Program-made: the position numbers and the translations under genes
Shown: in pieces, positions 34,205 through 47,232 of the stretch
How the letters are laid out: each line of letters begins with the position of its first letter
Numbering within the stretch: the first letter of the stretch is position 1
The notes under the pieces: generated by a model
Seen by the model: only the letters and a program-made list of their open reading frames with translations
Databases searched by the model: none
Told to the model about the DNA's origin: nothing
Assembly (NCBI RefSeq): GCF_001638985.1
Contig: NW_017265151.1
Coordinates: 62,001 to 126,000 of the forward strand
Direction: 5' to 3'
DNA: 64,000 nucleotides
From: Phycomyces blakesleeanus NRRL 1555(-)
Taxonomy: Eukaryota > Mucoromycota > Mucoromycetes > Mucorales > Phycomycetaceae

Positions 34205-37200
34205 ATGGTCAAAGATTTACCCAGCGATCCCCCAAATAATGTGAAGAGCAAAAAAGCACGAACAAAACAACTGATGAATGACATACTCCTGGGTGATTTG
34301 GAAGAATCAATGAAGTTTGGCGAACTTCAAGAAGACGAAGAAGAAGGAGACGAAGAAGACGGAGACGAAGAAGACGGAGACGAAGGGGACGAAGAATACG
34401 ACGACGACGACGACGAAGAAGACTTTTTGGAAAATATTGATGCTTCAATGATGGAAGATATTGAATATGAAGACGAGGAATACTTTGATGATAATGAACT
34501 TACGCAAGTATACTTATTGATTGATTGATCTTTTATTGTTATTAAACAAGTTAACAATAAGGAAGGAAAGAAAGAAAAAATGTAACTAACTTGATATTTA
34601 AATACACAGAGAGATGATGGAGTCTACTCGAGAGGCACGTAAAAATCTCAAGACTGGTGCAGCGGACGAAATGTTAACAGAAGATATGGAAGATTTCACA
34701 GACAATCTGGTGGCAACATCCGGTGTAGGAAAGTTGAGAGGAAAGACCAGACGGCGAGTCACAGCTGGTGAAGTGCGCCTATCAGACGAAGTCAAGACAT
34801 TGCTGGGAAATGCAAACGGGCTCTATATTGCTAAAGACTACGGTGCAGCTATTGCACTACTACAAGAACTGATTACAAAACACTCAAATGTCCATCAGGC
34901 ATGGAATACACTTGGTCTAGTGCACGAAGAAATGGGCAATAAGGACAAATCACTTCAATTGCGTATGGTAGCTGCTCATATGTGTGGTACAGATGCAGGA
35001 TTGTGGAAAGAGCTGGCTGTGAAATCAATGTAAGTATTAAATGTAATGAGTATTGATATCATGATTGAATTAACTATCAGTTAGTGAGAACGACGCAACT
35101 CAGCAAGGTCTTTACTGTCTGACAAAAGCACTTCAAATCGACCCAATGGACGTTGACGCTCTTTGGGATCGCGCATATTTACACAAACAATTGAAACAAT
35201 ATGATGAATCACTTGATGGCTTCAATCAGATCCTTGTTATCTTGCCTAACCATTTCAAAGTCATCAACGAACTGGCTCAGATATATCGTATCAAGGGAGA
35301 AACAAAGCAGGCCATCAAGCTTTACGAAGAAGCTATTGAAAATGTGACAAGTAATGGAAACTACTACGCTGATTATGACGAGGACGAGGATGAAGATGGT
35401 GAAGACGGATTTAGTGACCGCCTTGGGTTTGCTGAGATCAACATGCTCAGTGAGTTATATTTGATTCTAAATGACTACCGACGTGCCTTGGATTGTATTA
35501 AAACTGGTATCCGACATGTCCAACATCGTCAGGACGAAGTCTGGTGGATTGATCGTACAAAGGATGACGATGAATACTTTGGAGGAGATGAGGAAGAGAG
35601 TACGGATGATCGTTTGGATCTGCCAATTGAACTACGTGTTCGTATGGGTATTTGTCGTGTTTATTTAGGACAGCCCAAGATTGCCGGGGTAAGAGATATC
35701 TTTAGCAATAAATGGGATTATAAATGCAATATAATAAAATATATTGACATAAACATACGGATCACAATAGAAACATTTTGAGTACCTACTCAAATATCCT
35801 GCCAACACTTACCCAGATCTTCATCAAGACATTGCCTATGCTTACTTTGATAGACGTTACTATGAACAAGCTTTGAATATATTTCAGCGTTTGATCGATT
35901 CTTCTGATGCAAGTACTTTTTATATATAGATTTAGAAAACTCGCATTTCATTTACACTTATTTTCGATCTATAGCAAGTTGAGGTGGATCTCTTGATCCA
36001 TACAGCAGATTGTTATCGTGAAGTAGGCGAGCTTGAAACTGCGGTTGTATTTTATACAAGTGGTAAGTTCATCTCAACCTCTACTGGGACCCCTCAATCA
36101 AATTCGCTAACCAAAACAAAACACGTAAATCAAATAGTTTTGGACGAACAACCAGACAATTACGAAGTTGTACTGTCATTAGCACAAGTGTATGAAGAAC
36201 AAGGGAAAGAAGCAGAAGCTTTGGATCTTGTTCAGTTTGGTAATTATCATCAACATTATTATATGAGATATCGTGGTTTGGGGATTAAAGAAGGATATTG
36301 ATTATAATTCTATAATTTTATTAATGCACTCTTTTCTCTCTATCTCTCTCTATTTCCTTTGTTATACAGTGATTACTAAAAAGAGAGAAGCCCGCGGCTT
36401 GAAAAAGATTGAAGAAGCAAAACAAAAAGGAGAACCCGTTGTGACAATGGAAGAAAACGAAGATTCAAAGGAAACTCTGGCAGATGTAATGAGTCGTTCA
36501 GCAGCTGAAGCTGAAGCCAAAATCAATGACAGAGCCAGAAAGCTTGAATTGGATAATACAAAGAAAGCTTCTATTTTCGATGAAGTTCATAAGACTACGA
36601 TGGCTGATGCTGCACGACAGCGGCGCAATAGGCTTCTGAAAGAAGAAGAAGAGCGTATAAACCATGTAGCAGCTTTATTCAAGAAAATTGAGGAACTTGA
36701 TAAAATTATTGGCTCCGAGGTTGTTAAAGCCAAGAAAAATTTACACAGAGATTATGTTCGAGCTGCCCAAGATCTCTGGAGAGAGTTCTCATCATCAAGA
36801 GCTTTCTATCTTTCTAATAAGGCTACGGTAAGTATATTTAACTAGCAACATGTACAAATCGACCCTAAAGAAAAAAACTAACATTGGTATTAAATAGGGA
36901 AAACTAATCCAAGGTTTCTATGTAATTCGTAAATCGGGTATTCCTGAGCCTGGGCCTAATCTGGAAGCCCACAACATGGCCAAGCGTCTATTCAACAGTA
37001 TTACGAACAAGAAAAAAAATTCATCGGCCACCATTGACTCGTATCAAGAATACCAGCTGGACGAAGAAGAACAAGAGCTAAAAGATAAAGAGGACCGAGA
37101 TGCAGAAATGACTGCTGCCGACAAGTTCCGCGGGTATTCATTCGATAGATGGCTCGAGATGATTATCAGAGTAAGTAAAGAAGAAGAAGAAGAAGCCTTT

Positions 37201-38603
37201 GTTATAGAAAAAAAAGAAAAAGCTAAATATGTTTCTGTTTAGTATGCTTATTCACTGACTTGTACCCAACGTGCTGAAACTGCATATGAGGTGTTAAAGA
37301 GAGCTTGTGAAGCTATTGTGTTTTATTCACAACCCAAAAGAAAAACAGCTCTTAAGCTAGCTTTACTGGGTAGGTGTACACACACACAGATACATAAATT
37401 GTTGCATTGGAAGCCAAAACAATATAATAATAATAATAATAATAATAATTAAAACTTATACTTAATTAATAGGGTGTGCTCTCATCAATAATGATGACTT
37501 TGAATCCAATCAAGCCATACGTTGGTTCTGCAACTTTTATCAATTCAAACATGATCCTTACAGATTGTTTACTGTATCAGCCGGTACTGACGCACATGGA
37601 GTCGCACAGTTTGTTGCAAATATCACACAGCGTTACTTTGCACGTATTATCCGGTTGATGGATGCAGTTATATCCAGTTACATGTATAGTGCCGGACAGG
37701 ATCCCAAGGAAGCCAATATTGAGCACATCAAACTTTTACATTCTGCCATCTTGTCTATGGATATTGATCCAAGTTTTGCTACTGAACAAAACTATGGTAG
37801 ATTTTACCATATACCTGAGAACATGCGATTACAGCTTACAAATGATGGAGGAAACCTTAAGATGGCACAAGTGGACCCTATTCTTCTCACAATGTTTGGT
37901 TCCATAATGAGTATCGGAAGAAATTATCTTTCAGCAATCAGTAAGTTTAATAATGCATTTGTATATTGCTTTGATATACTGAAAATAATTGTGCCTATGT
38001 GTGTGTCTATAGTGTTCTTATTACGTGCTTATGCACTTGCACCAAATGATACATTGATTACTTTGTTATTGAGTATCAACTTTATACAGCGCGCCATGCA
38101 AAGTAGAACGGATAACAGACATATGCAGATTCTCCAAGTAAGTGTATAAATATATTACATCTATGCTTTGGATATATTCTAATACGCCATGAAAAGGGAA
38201 TGGTCTTTATGAACCAATATAGCAACGAAAGAAAATATTTACAAGAGAAAGCCTACAATATGGGACGCATCTTCCATTTCCTGGGTAAGAAATTGGTTTC
38301 TTTTACAAATATTTTACACACCTTAATATTTCTTTTCTCTCTTTAGGACTTACTCATCTGGCCATTCCTCATTATGAAGAAGCGCTTTGCCAACCTTCAG
38401 CCAAATACCAGGGTATTCGCAAAGCTCGTCCAATAGAAGATGTATATATGTGGCCTGTGGATAATATGTATAAAGATGAAGATGACGAAGATGATGAGAC
38501 CGACCTCAAAAGAGAAAGCGCACACAACTTACAAAACATTTATTTAACAAGTGGAAACTTTGCTTTGGCTCAAATTCTTTTAGTGAAGTATTGTTCTGTG
38601 TAG
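34205..38603 (+). CDS. TFC4: Transcription factor IIIC TPR subunit (Tfc4/GTF3C3)
   Basis: Thirteen exons give 1148 residues: 34205-34507, 34614-35029, 35085-35688, 35771-35908, 35975-36062, 36138-36239, 36370-36827, 36898-37170, 37243-37369, 37473-37940, 38013-38137, 38197-38284, 38347-38603. A highly acidic N-terminus (about residues 38-75) is followed by TPR units (LLGNANGLYIAKDYGAAIAL, WNTLGLVHEEMGNKDKSLQL, and DALWDRAYLHKQLKQYDESL). Next come a long charged helical insert (about residues 500-650) and further TPRs, ending ...LAQILLVKYCSV. This is the layout of yeast tau131, the TFIIIC subunit that recruits TFIIIB and Pol III to tRNA and 5S genes. The intron between exons 4 and 5 uses a GC donor (GAT|GCAAGT). 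The exon 2 start at an ATG after cacagagag is the least certain junction. Confidence 0.9.
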
Positions 38604-38994
38604 CTTGGCTTATAGCTTATCTTAGCTTAGCTATATATATATATAAATATAAAATATAAATGTATTCAAATATAAATAATTAGCCTTTTTCTTTTTATAT
38701 ATATATCTTAATACATTTACTTGTATAGAAACGTTCATTTTTCCTTAATAATAATAACAGTATTTTTTTTTATTTGCTCATTTTGAATGAATGGTCTCTG
38801 CAAGAAACATCAATGAAATGAACACTCTTTGCCTCTTGTAAGCAAAAAGAAAAAAGAAAAAATGAAGGAGATGAAAATGAAAGAGAAATGCTTATATTAT
38901 CATAACAGGATGTATGTATATGTAAATTGTAAAAGGTGCAAATGAAAGAGTAAAGAAATAAATTGAATAAAACAAGCCTGTTTACTGTCTATAG

Positions 38995-39036
<42 letters not shown>

Positions 39037-39051
39037 CAAACACATACACGT
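38604..39051. other. Convergent 3' spacer between TFC4 and the HECT ligase
   Basis: AT-rich. A (TA)n microsatellite lies at about 38996-39035. No gene seen. Confidence 0.65.
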
Positions 39052-40928
39052 CTAAACCAGCCCAAATCCCTTTGCATTCTCAATAGCTGTTACTAGCCGC
39101 TCTTCTAGTTTCTCTTCAGAGCTGTATTCCGGTAAAAGAAGGCGGGAAAAGCATGTCAAGGCTGTAGGTAGACGATCACTATCTGGTCCATTTCGTTGAA
39201 TAATAAATGAGAGTTCCTTAAGTCCGCCAATAGGTACTCGATCACTTGCTGTTACAAACAGTAGTAATTCTCTCTTTTGATCAGGACTCAGAGAATTATG
39301 TACTACTGACCAGAATTGTCTGCAAGAAGTTATAGAGAGAATTACATTAGCTTCAATTATTTCAAAATGAAAAATAAAAACTAATAATAATAAAGCCAAT
39401 TAATAGATTTTTCTTTTTACCTAATTGTAGGATGGTCTGCATGGTATCCGTCGTCATAGTCTGTAACACTTTCAAGATCTTCCATGCAGAGATCTTGACT
39501 TCCTGGTCCTTGTCTTAATCCGCATGCAACAACTTGTATTTCTGCCGCAGTAAAAAGATCAAGAGCACGACTACCGATAACGCTCCGGACACCACGTCGT
39601 AGGGCAAGAATAGCATCCCGCTGAGCGCGATACATAAAATATGTACAATAATCTTGAACAAACGCTTCTCGATTGTTATTTGTGACTGGTATTGATTCTC
39701 CTCCAGGAATCAAGGGAACTGTAATAATGCCTTGACCAAACACCTGGATCGAGATCTCATAGTTGCGATCAAACACATCCTGAACTTCATCTGGCCATTG
39801 TAAGAGCTGTTCAAGTCCAGACGCCAGACTTGGCCAATCAGTATTAAGATCAGAAAGTGTAAAAAGCGAATGATTATCGGCTTGTGCATCGACCTCCTGT
39901 TCGGTAGGTGCTACCAACACTTTCCAAAAGATATCTGGAAAGGGTAGGTTGATCATAATACCGTTGTAAATAGCCAGTCCAATCATGACTCCTGTCATCT
40001 CGTAGTGTCGGACAGTGTCGGTATCCAGATAGGGGCGGATCCAATACAGACGACTTTCGGGATCCATCTCGAATAGCCCCAGTTCAGCAGATAAAAGTTT
40101 CTCAAAAAGGACGCCAAAGAACTCTTTCTGTACTCCGCCCTGGTCCATACCCTCTTCACCACCTTCAACAAAGCGTACCTTGAGAGGTTTCTTGATATCT
40201 GTCCATTTACGCGAAACTTGATCCCAAGCATCCTCTACAAATGAAATACGTTTGATTTCAAGTAATAAATACGGATATGTCGCAGTCCGTAGATTGGTTT
40301 CTAAGTTCCGGACCATTCGTGGCGCATCTGATAGTAGTCGCTGAGCGTGCACAACCAGAGTGTGATTCACGCAAGCATCTTCATATTCAAGCGACATTTG
40401 AGCCATGGCATCCATGTGTAATATCTTGCGTTTGACATTTGGTGGAAATAGGAAAGAGTAGTTGAACCAAGAAAAGCAGTATCCACCCCCATTGAGCGGT
40501 GAGACAGTGGTGGGTCCACTAAGAAAGAGTCGGGTGCGTCTGTGTGGGTCGGGTAGACAAAGTATATCGGTAGACAAACGTCCTTCTCCATGTAAGATAA
40601 CACGCTTCCAGGTGCGATATTCTTCTTTGATATTAAGTTTTCGACAGATGGACTCATTATAGAACACATCTGGAGATAGCGGCGAAGATAGGTGCTGGCT
40701 AGCCTGATCTACAACAACAATTGTCAATAGGTGGATGAATATAGAGATTTTTTTTTACATACATAGCAGCTCAAGACATTTGACAGTTAGAATAGCAACA
40801 TCACTATCCCCATGCTTGTACGGTCCAGTATGAAAGTGATTAAGAAGATAGTTCTGGAGATGGTCAACCAGGTGTTCAAGCGTAGTTGCATGCATCCTGT
40901 GATATACATATATATCAGTACACAATAC

Positions 40929-40966
<38 letters not shown>

Positions 40967-42838
40967 AGCATAAACAGGGATAATACCTTGAAATCATCTG
41001 TAATAATAAATGTCTAATGAGGCTTTGCTTACGAGAAGCAATAGTACCAAGAATATGAATATACTTTTGAGTGAGGACAGTGGACCATCCTCTTTGGGAA
41101 AGAATATCGTATGTTTGAGAGTAAGCTATCCAAGCGGATAGACTGGTAAGTGAGCGCGCCCATTCAAACATGACAGTGCGATGTTGAATAGTGCTCTCGT
41201 TTAATCGTCGTACTTCTGTCATTCGGTCAAGATTCATGTTCATACGATCTAGGAGTGTCTCGAATCCTTCGGCCATGTACCCCATTGTTTGTTGTTGTTG
41301 TGAATGTGGCAAATGATTGAGTTGATCAAAGAAGGTTTGGAGTTGACAAAAGTCAATTTTCTGTACAGTTTGCTCTTGCCAATCTATCCCATCTCTTGCC
41401 AGGAAGCTGTTTCCAAACCCTTCCCAGTTTTGAAACACTCCTCTACACCAACGACCCATTTCTAGTGTATCACCCAAACTCAGAAAAACTCTCAATTGAT
41501 GGTCTGCACTCTTTTGATTGATAGCAATTGGACGTATAGCCAGTAACATCCCGTCTTCTGTGTCTCCATTGACTTGATCACTAAAATGATCAGTCGATCC
41601 ATCACTGTCAAGAAGATAATAGCTCTCTCCTTCTTTCTCATCGTCTGTTTCTCTCTTTGCTTTATCGTCGTCATCGTCGTCATCTTCATCTTCCTCTTCA
41701 GAACGATCGTGGCGACTTTCCATGGTGTGCCAAATACCCCAAAATTCTGACAGCCAATCAGTCTGGTGTTCTGAACGTCGAGAACGTTGGGATAATCGAG
41801 CGGAGCCTTTTGTGTATTTTCCAGCATCTATAGAGAGTCTTTGACGTGGTCGAAAGCCGAAGAAGGAGATAAATGGAGATACGATGAGGGACGGAAGGCG
41901 TGATGGTGACGATATTCTAGTATCAGTAGGAATATTAGTAGCAGTAGATTGAGACGGAGAAGGAGGAGTGCAGAAGTGATGATCAGGGCGAGAAGCAAGT
42001 TGAATGGCCATCATAAGTGCTGCTTGATGGTGAAGATTCAATATACTACCTATAAGTTAACGTATATTACAATTAGATACATGTTGTATATTTTATCATT
42101 TTTATATATCCCAACAAGCGAAAATAAATAAGAAAAGCAAGAAAATATGTGTACTTATGCTTATGCCTACGTCTATGCCTATTTCTGTGATTCTGATTGT
42201 GATTATGCTTATGCTTGTATATACGTATATAATACATGTAAATATATGGATCTAGCTATCTTACCTCGGCCCGTGGAACAAAACCGATTTTGGCAGGTGG
42301 TTTGGCCACACCCTTGGGTGAGTTGTCTAAAATACTTTTCAATTCTAATTTCATATTCCTGCTTAGCTTCCTTGAGCCTCTTTATTTTCTGTGATTTTGG
42401 TCTCGGGTCAACGGGGGGTGTTGGTCGAGTCTTAGTGTGGGATGGAGTGGGTGCGAAGGGCAATGAAGAGTATTTTGGCTTGGGAGGACAGGGAAAGTGC
42501 TGACATACACTATTAGGATTACGTGTGCCATGGATAATTGTACATGGTTCTTTGGGTTGCATGAGAGCATCGGGCATCTTGACTGCGGGTTTCATTGTAG
42601 GTGGTCGTCGCTTGGTTTGGTCTGATTCTCCATGTCGCAAATCGTCTTCATGGCGGTTGGTCTGGCGTGTGTTATAGTCGAGATTCTCTTCATGAGAACC
42701 AAAAGACTCGCTTGTTTTGCTTTCCTCGTCTCGTGGATAGTGTGTGTTGGTTGGTGGCATTATTGGTGAAGGTGGTGGTGAGTAGAGAAAGGCTGAAGGC
42801 TGGGTGGGTGAGTCTCTGGCGTCAATGAAGGTCGACAT
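39052..42838 (-). CDS. HECT E3 ubiquitin ligase with AZUL zinc finger (UBE3A-like)
   Basis: Five exons (42265-42838, 40987-42049, 40763-40896, 39421-40708, 39052-39319) give 1108 residues, closed in phase. The N-terminus is Pro/Ser-rich. Then comes [19 protein letters not shown], continued across the first intron by [11 protein letters not shown]...HHFC. This C-x4-C-x4-C...C pattern is the AZUL zinc finger named after UBE3A/E6AP. An acidic low-complexity stretch (about residue 290) precedes the middle region. The HECT domain fills the last 350 residues: [32 protein letters not shown], and the catalytic block [20 protein letters not shown] with the active Cys near residue 1076. It ends GFGLV. 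Hul4 and HECTD2 relatives share the HECT type but are not known for AZUL. Intron 2 carries (TA)n at about 40932-40962. Substrates are unknown. Confidence 0.9.
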
Positions 42839-45800
42839 GGAGTTAGTAAAAGAAGAGGCAAAAATAAAATAAAAAATAAATAAAATAAAGAGGCTTTGTT
42901 CGGGCGTTTTGCTTAAAAGTACAACAACAGACTATCAAAAATGGAATAGGTAAGTTGAGAGTACAAAAAGAAAAAGAAAAGCGGAAAACGGGGATGGAAA
43001 TCGTGGGTTTCTCCTATGGTGCACGTGATCTGAGACCACCTGAGTACAAAGTTTCGAATTTTCTTGTGGTGCAATGAAAATGTGATAGTTTATTAATAGG
43101 GGAATAACCTCTGACTTTGTTAGATCTGGTAAATACTGATATAGTATGATGTGATACTATTGAATCGACGTAGATGAGATATAAAAGTAGTATTTGCATA
43201 ATGTCACATCTTTGTATCATAGTACAAAATAGGGATATGCCAGTCACAAAAGACGAATTGCCAATGTATTCGTTTTAATTGGTGACTGAGATGGAATATT
43301 GAACTATCTAATTTCCAAAAATAGAGTTTGTGAATTTCTGGAAAACTTGCATGAAGTTTGAAAATACTATCCTTTATTTTACAAGACATATATATATTAT
43401 GCAAAATAAGAAGAAAAAAATGAAACTTTGCCTTGGATAGTATAAAGATTAATATATTATACACGGCTGACTTATGGTAAAGTAGTGTAAGCTCGGGATA
43501 GAGAATGATCAACAAACCATTCAACATAATTGTGAATTATAAAATTACAAGCATTTTTGATTCCCAATGAAAGGTTTTTATCCCAGCAATATAATTCATA
43601 TTCATTTTAGATTTTGTTACCAAAGTAATGATATTAATAACAACAATGGCTGTTCAACAAAAGACAATACGATGTAATATTAAAGAGAAAAGAGAGTTTC
43701 TCTTTGTATGTAGGTTTAATATTTGCAATTTTTAATGTACCTTTTCTTTCATTGAAGAAAATGTAATACTAATTAGTGTATTATCACAAGATACAAGCCT
43801 TTAAGAACTTATTATTGTTTCATTATATTCATCGTATCAAATAATTAGCGATAATAACGTATTGCTTCTTTTGCGAGTTTTTTTCACTAGTTTTGTGAAA
43901 CTAACAACAACTGCATCAACAGAGCAGATTTCACCCAATATAGCATGATATTTGTTTCTTGTCATAGGCACATTTGTCAAAATTACTTTGGCTCAGCTAC
44001 GCTCGTACTAAGAAATATCTCTTCTTTTCTTTTATTATTAGTCAAGCTCACCATGAAGTACTATATTATATTACAAGAAACCCATATCCTTCATAATACA
44101 TAAGTTATTTTGAGATAATATGATTGTGTACACAAATTTTGAATACATGTCAATATTTCTCATGTATTTTTTTTTAAAAAAAAATATTCGGAAGACGAGT
44201 GCCAATTATTCCTATAAAAAAGTCGTGTCGCCTGCTTTGAAGACCATATCGCATGTTTAGAAATCAAATGTAGTACGCTCAACAAGAAAATAATAAAAAT
44301 CTTTCATCCTTAAGATATATATGTATTGGTATTGTGACATTATTTCTATGTAATTTCTAGAAGCAAAAATACAGCTAGCAAGAAAATAGCTGCTTAGACC
44401 AATCATAGATCATAATATTATTCGTATTTAGGGTCCTTTTTTTGGAGGTATTTCGCTTAAAAAAAACTGTCTTAGGAATATCGAGCTCCACTAAATAATA
44501 AGCGATTGGTGAAAATATAGTCAAGTCAACCCGAAAGAGGAAGATATTTCCTCAAAAAGGTATTGGTCCGATCACAGATATTGTGTTTCTTGAAATACTT
44601 CCTTAACCTCAACCTCATTTTTTTTAATTAAAAAAAAAGATCGATGTTTTTAGCTATTTTCTTTCACAATGTAATGATCCGTTGTCTCGGGTTAGCTTTT
44701 TAAGGGTTCCTTCTATTGTGTAAAAAGGTTAGCTGAGTATTTATGTATATATAATTAGTTTGTTTCAAGATAAAAACAGAAGCCATTGCGTTTGAGGAGT
44801 TATAAAACAGTAATGAGGTAAATCCCATGAATTTATCTAAATATTTAGAGAATATAATAGTTATGGTTATAAATCTGCTTGAACAATTGAGCAGTCTTAT
44901 AAAAGTAATATTGTTTTTGAAGTACTGATATGATAATAACACTAATACTAAGGCTAAAACTAATAGCTAGCAAGATATTGAAACGAAAGATTTAACAGAA
45001 AAGGTCGGATAAGTTGTAATAAAGGTTGTCGTACATTATAAATATAATTTAAAACATACTGTGTGCCATCGTGTCAAATATTTACCGTGAGTCGCTTCAA
45101 AGTATGCTTATTTTTCTATGTAGTTAAATATTTGGATATTACGTTCAATAATATTTTCTAGTTTATAAGATTTGTTCAAATGATACCCATTAATTTTACT
45201 GTCTATATACGTACCTGAAACAGACTATATGAAAAGGAGATGCTACTTAAATAGATTAATCATTAGAATCAGATCACTTGTTGTTGTTTTTGCTGTAGTC
45301 TTTCTAGGATTGTTGGACAAAATAATTATTAACGTCACTCTCTATACAAGGATTTTAAAGTTCCTTTTTTTGTCTGTGTCAATAACTCTATTAGGGATTG
45401 CTCAAAATGACTGTGCTTTTACTTTAAATAAAGAAATACCAGGTAGCTATCTGTCTGATCCCTTGTGCTCCTATTGAAATAAATCAGAAGATGAGATTAT
45501 TTAACAGAGTATTGAATATAAAAAAGGGAGACTCATAGGTTGTGTAATTGTCAATATTAAATATTGCCTTTAGCGTATAACTAGTTTTTGTTTTTTTATA
45601 AAATAAATAAAATGAAAACACTTTCAACATTTTTGCTTATTTATAATAGCCCATTAAAGTGTTTACTCCCTATTGCATATCACTCAAATAGACAAAAAAG
45701 AGAGGGGATTCTTAAGAAGAAATAATCAAAGATTTTAATTTACAAAAAATCTTATTGTAAACAGCCTTGTTTAGAATAGTGTCTTGGATGTGTATTACGG

Positions 45801-46270
45801 ACAAAGAGAAAAAAGAAAGAAAGACAAACTCCTTTTGATAGTAAACATAAATATAAAATTAAGAACAAAAATCTACGTTTCTTGGCATTTTATCATAGTT
45901 CCATAATGTTTTACTAGAGACAAGTAATTTCAAAATACTAGGGCATGTTCGGGCAAAAAAGGTCTTTTAAATAATTCTTGTTTTATTATTACTATTTTCT
46001 TTTTAAAAAAAGAGCCTGAACAAAAAAAAATAGCGACCTCAAAGCCAAGAGGTATTAGCAAGTAAACAGCAGAGTACCAGACTTTTTATTAATATTTAAA
46101 GAAAAAAGATTCTCACTATGGCAAGGGACACATTTTGATATTCTCAAAAAAAATATCTGTGCCATATACCACTGCTTTTTGAGTTTTTCTCTTTGGGTGC
46201 CTTTATTTCTCCACAAAAATTGGGCATCACTTTTTCTAAAGAAATAATTATAATAATTAATGTGAAAATT
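42839..46270. other. 3.4-kb gene-poor AT-rich region
   Basis: Immediately upstream of 42839 is the HECT promoter region. Beyond that I see only frames of 77-107 codons without motif, periodicity or splice continuation (for example 43204-43527 minus, 45229-45477 plus). No tRNA or large repeat is recognised. Confidence 0.5.
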
Positions 46271-47128
46271 TCATACTGGAATTAGTAAAAAGGAAGGTAC
46301 TTTTGTTTGATTTTGTAGCTTCCTTCTTTCTTCCCAAGAATCCTTGGGCCGGTTAAAGGCGAAACACAGAATATACACATTTGTGATGCAGACAATGGCT
46401 GCCTCTCCGTATGTATTCTGCTTCCACTTCCCATAATACCTTCTAAAGCCTTTAATTTGAGGACCTACACCGGACCCCCGATCACCAATGCAGAGTATTA
46501 AAGACTTTTTGAGGAGGGATTATCTAAAGTGATATCTATAATAATATGGAGCTTTGATTTGAAACGAATTGTCATCTGTTGGAAAAAGAGCTATTGTATT
46601 TTTTTTGCGAGTAAGTCTCTGATCTTGTTAGCCTTCATATAAGACTTATATCTAGATTCTTTATGTTATTCAATCGTCCGGTATAACTTATCCTTGTCAT
46701 CTATTGTCCCCCAATTTGATTTGCATTCCTTGATTTTCTTTTGGAAGTTACTGTCTTCCAGCAGCTCTAACTCTCTTTCACGGGTATATTCAAGTGTCTT
46801 GAATTTCTTCTGTTAAGCTTTAAAGTTCAGAAAAAGGAACATCCTTTGTTTTTCATCCTTCTTGTATAATGCGTGGACTTCTTAAAATCTGTGCTTCATA
46901 CGACTGTTTTTTCTCCTCCTTTACGGTGCCATCGGCTCTTATTTTTGATCCCGATAATTGTACATCTTTAATTCCTGGTAGACATACTATCCGATGTGCA
47001 AAAGGTAGACCATACGATCTACATGCTTTCTGAATTTCACCCATATCAAATACTGTTGCCAAAATGCTCTTTTGTCGGCGTATGAAACGAATATTATACT
47101 TTTTTATATTCGGGGCTTCGTCTGTCAC
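46271..47128 (-). pseudogene. Decayed ORF, possibly TnpB/Fanzor-like nuclease family
   Basis: Three long minus-strand pieces lie in one direction. First comes an intact 91-codon piece (KKYNIRFIRRQKSILATVFD ... LSGSKIRADGTVKEEKKQSY), next a Lys/Glu-rich helical segment interrupted by stops, then LILCIGDRGSGVGPQIKGF followed by AAIVCITNVYILCFAFNRPK to a stop at 46271. The last piece resembles a protein family I remember from Mucorales, where a GDRGxGVGxxIKG block is followed by a TNEYNTSQTCxxCF zinc-ribbon start, as in OrfB/TnpB-like proteins. Here the TSQxCxxC part looks eroded. I treat the family call as tentative. That the segment is a dead, once-coding element is well supported. Confidence 0.4.
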
Positions 47129-47232
47129 ACAAAGTCAGCCTGTTTCTCGTTATTTTCCCTTTCAATTGTTTGACAGTCCTTTTCTATCTTTCTTCTCACC
47201 CCCCTTTCTTTCTCACTTTTCAAATTCAACGC

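Noticed and set aside
34205..34560. Ser-rich and Arg-rich minus-strand frames opposite the TFC4 N-terminus
   Set aside because: They are the complement of the acidic GAC/GAA codon run of TFC4.
42147..42503. 118-codon plus-strand frame
   Set aside because: Antisense to the first exon of the AZUL-HECT gene and its intron.
45229..45477. 82-codon plus-strand frame with hydrophobic stretch
   Set aside because: Isolated in a gene-poor region, no signal-peptide plan or homology recognised.
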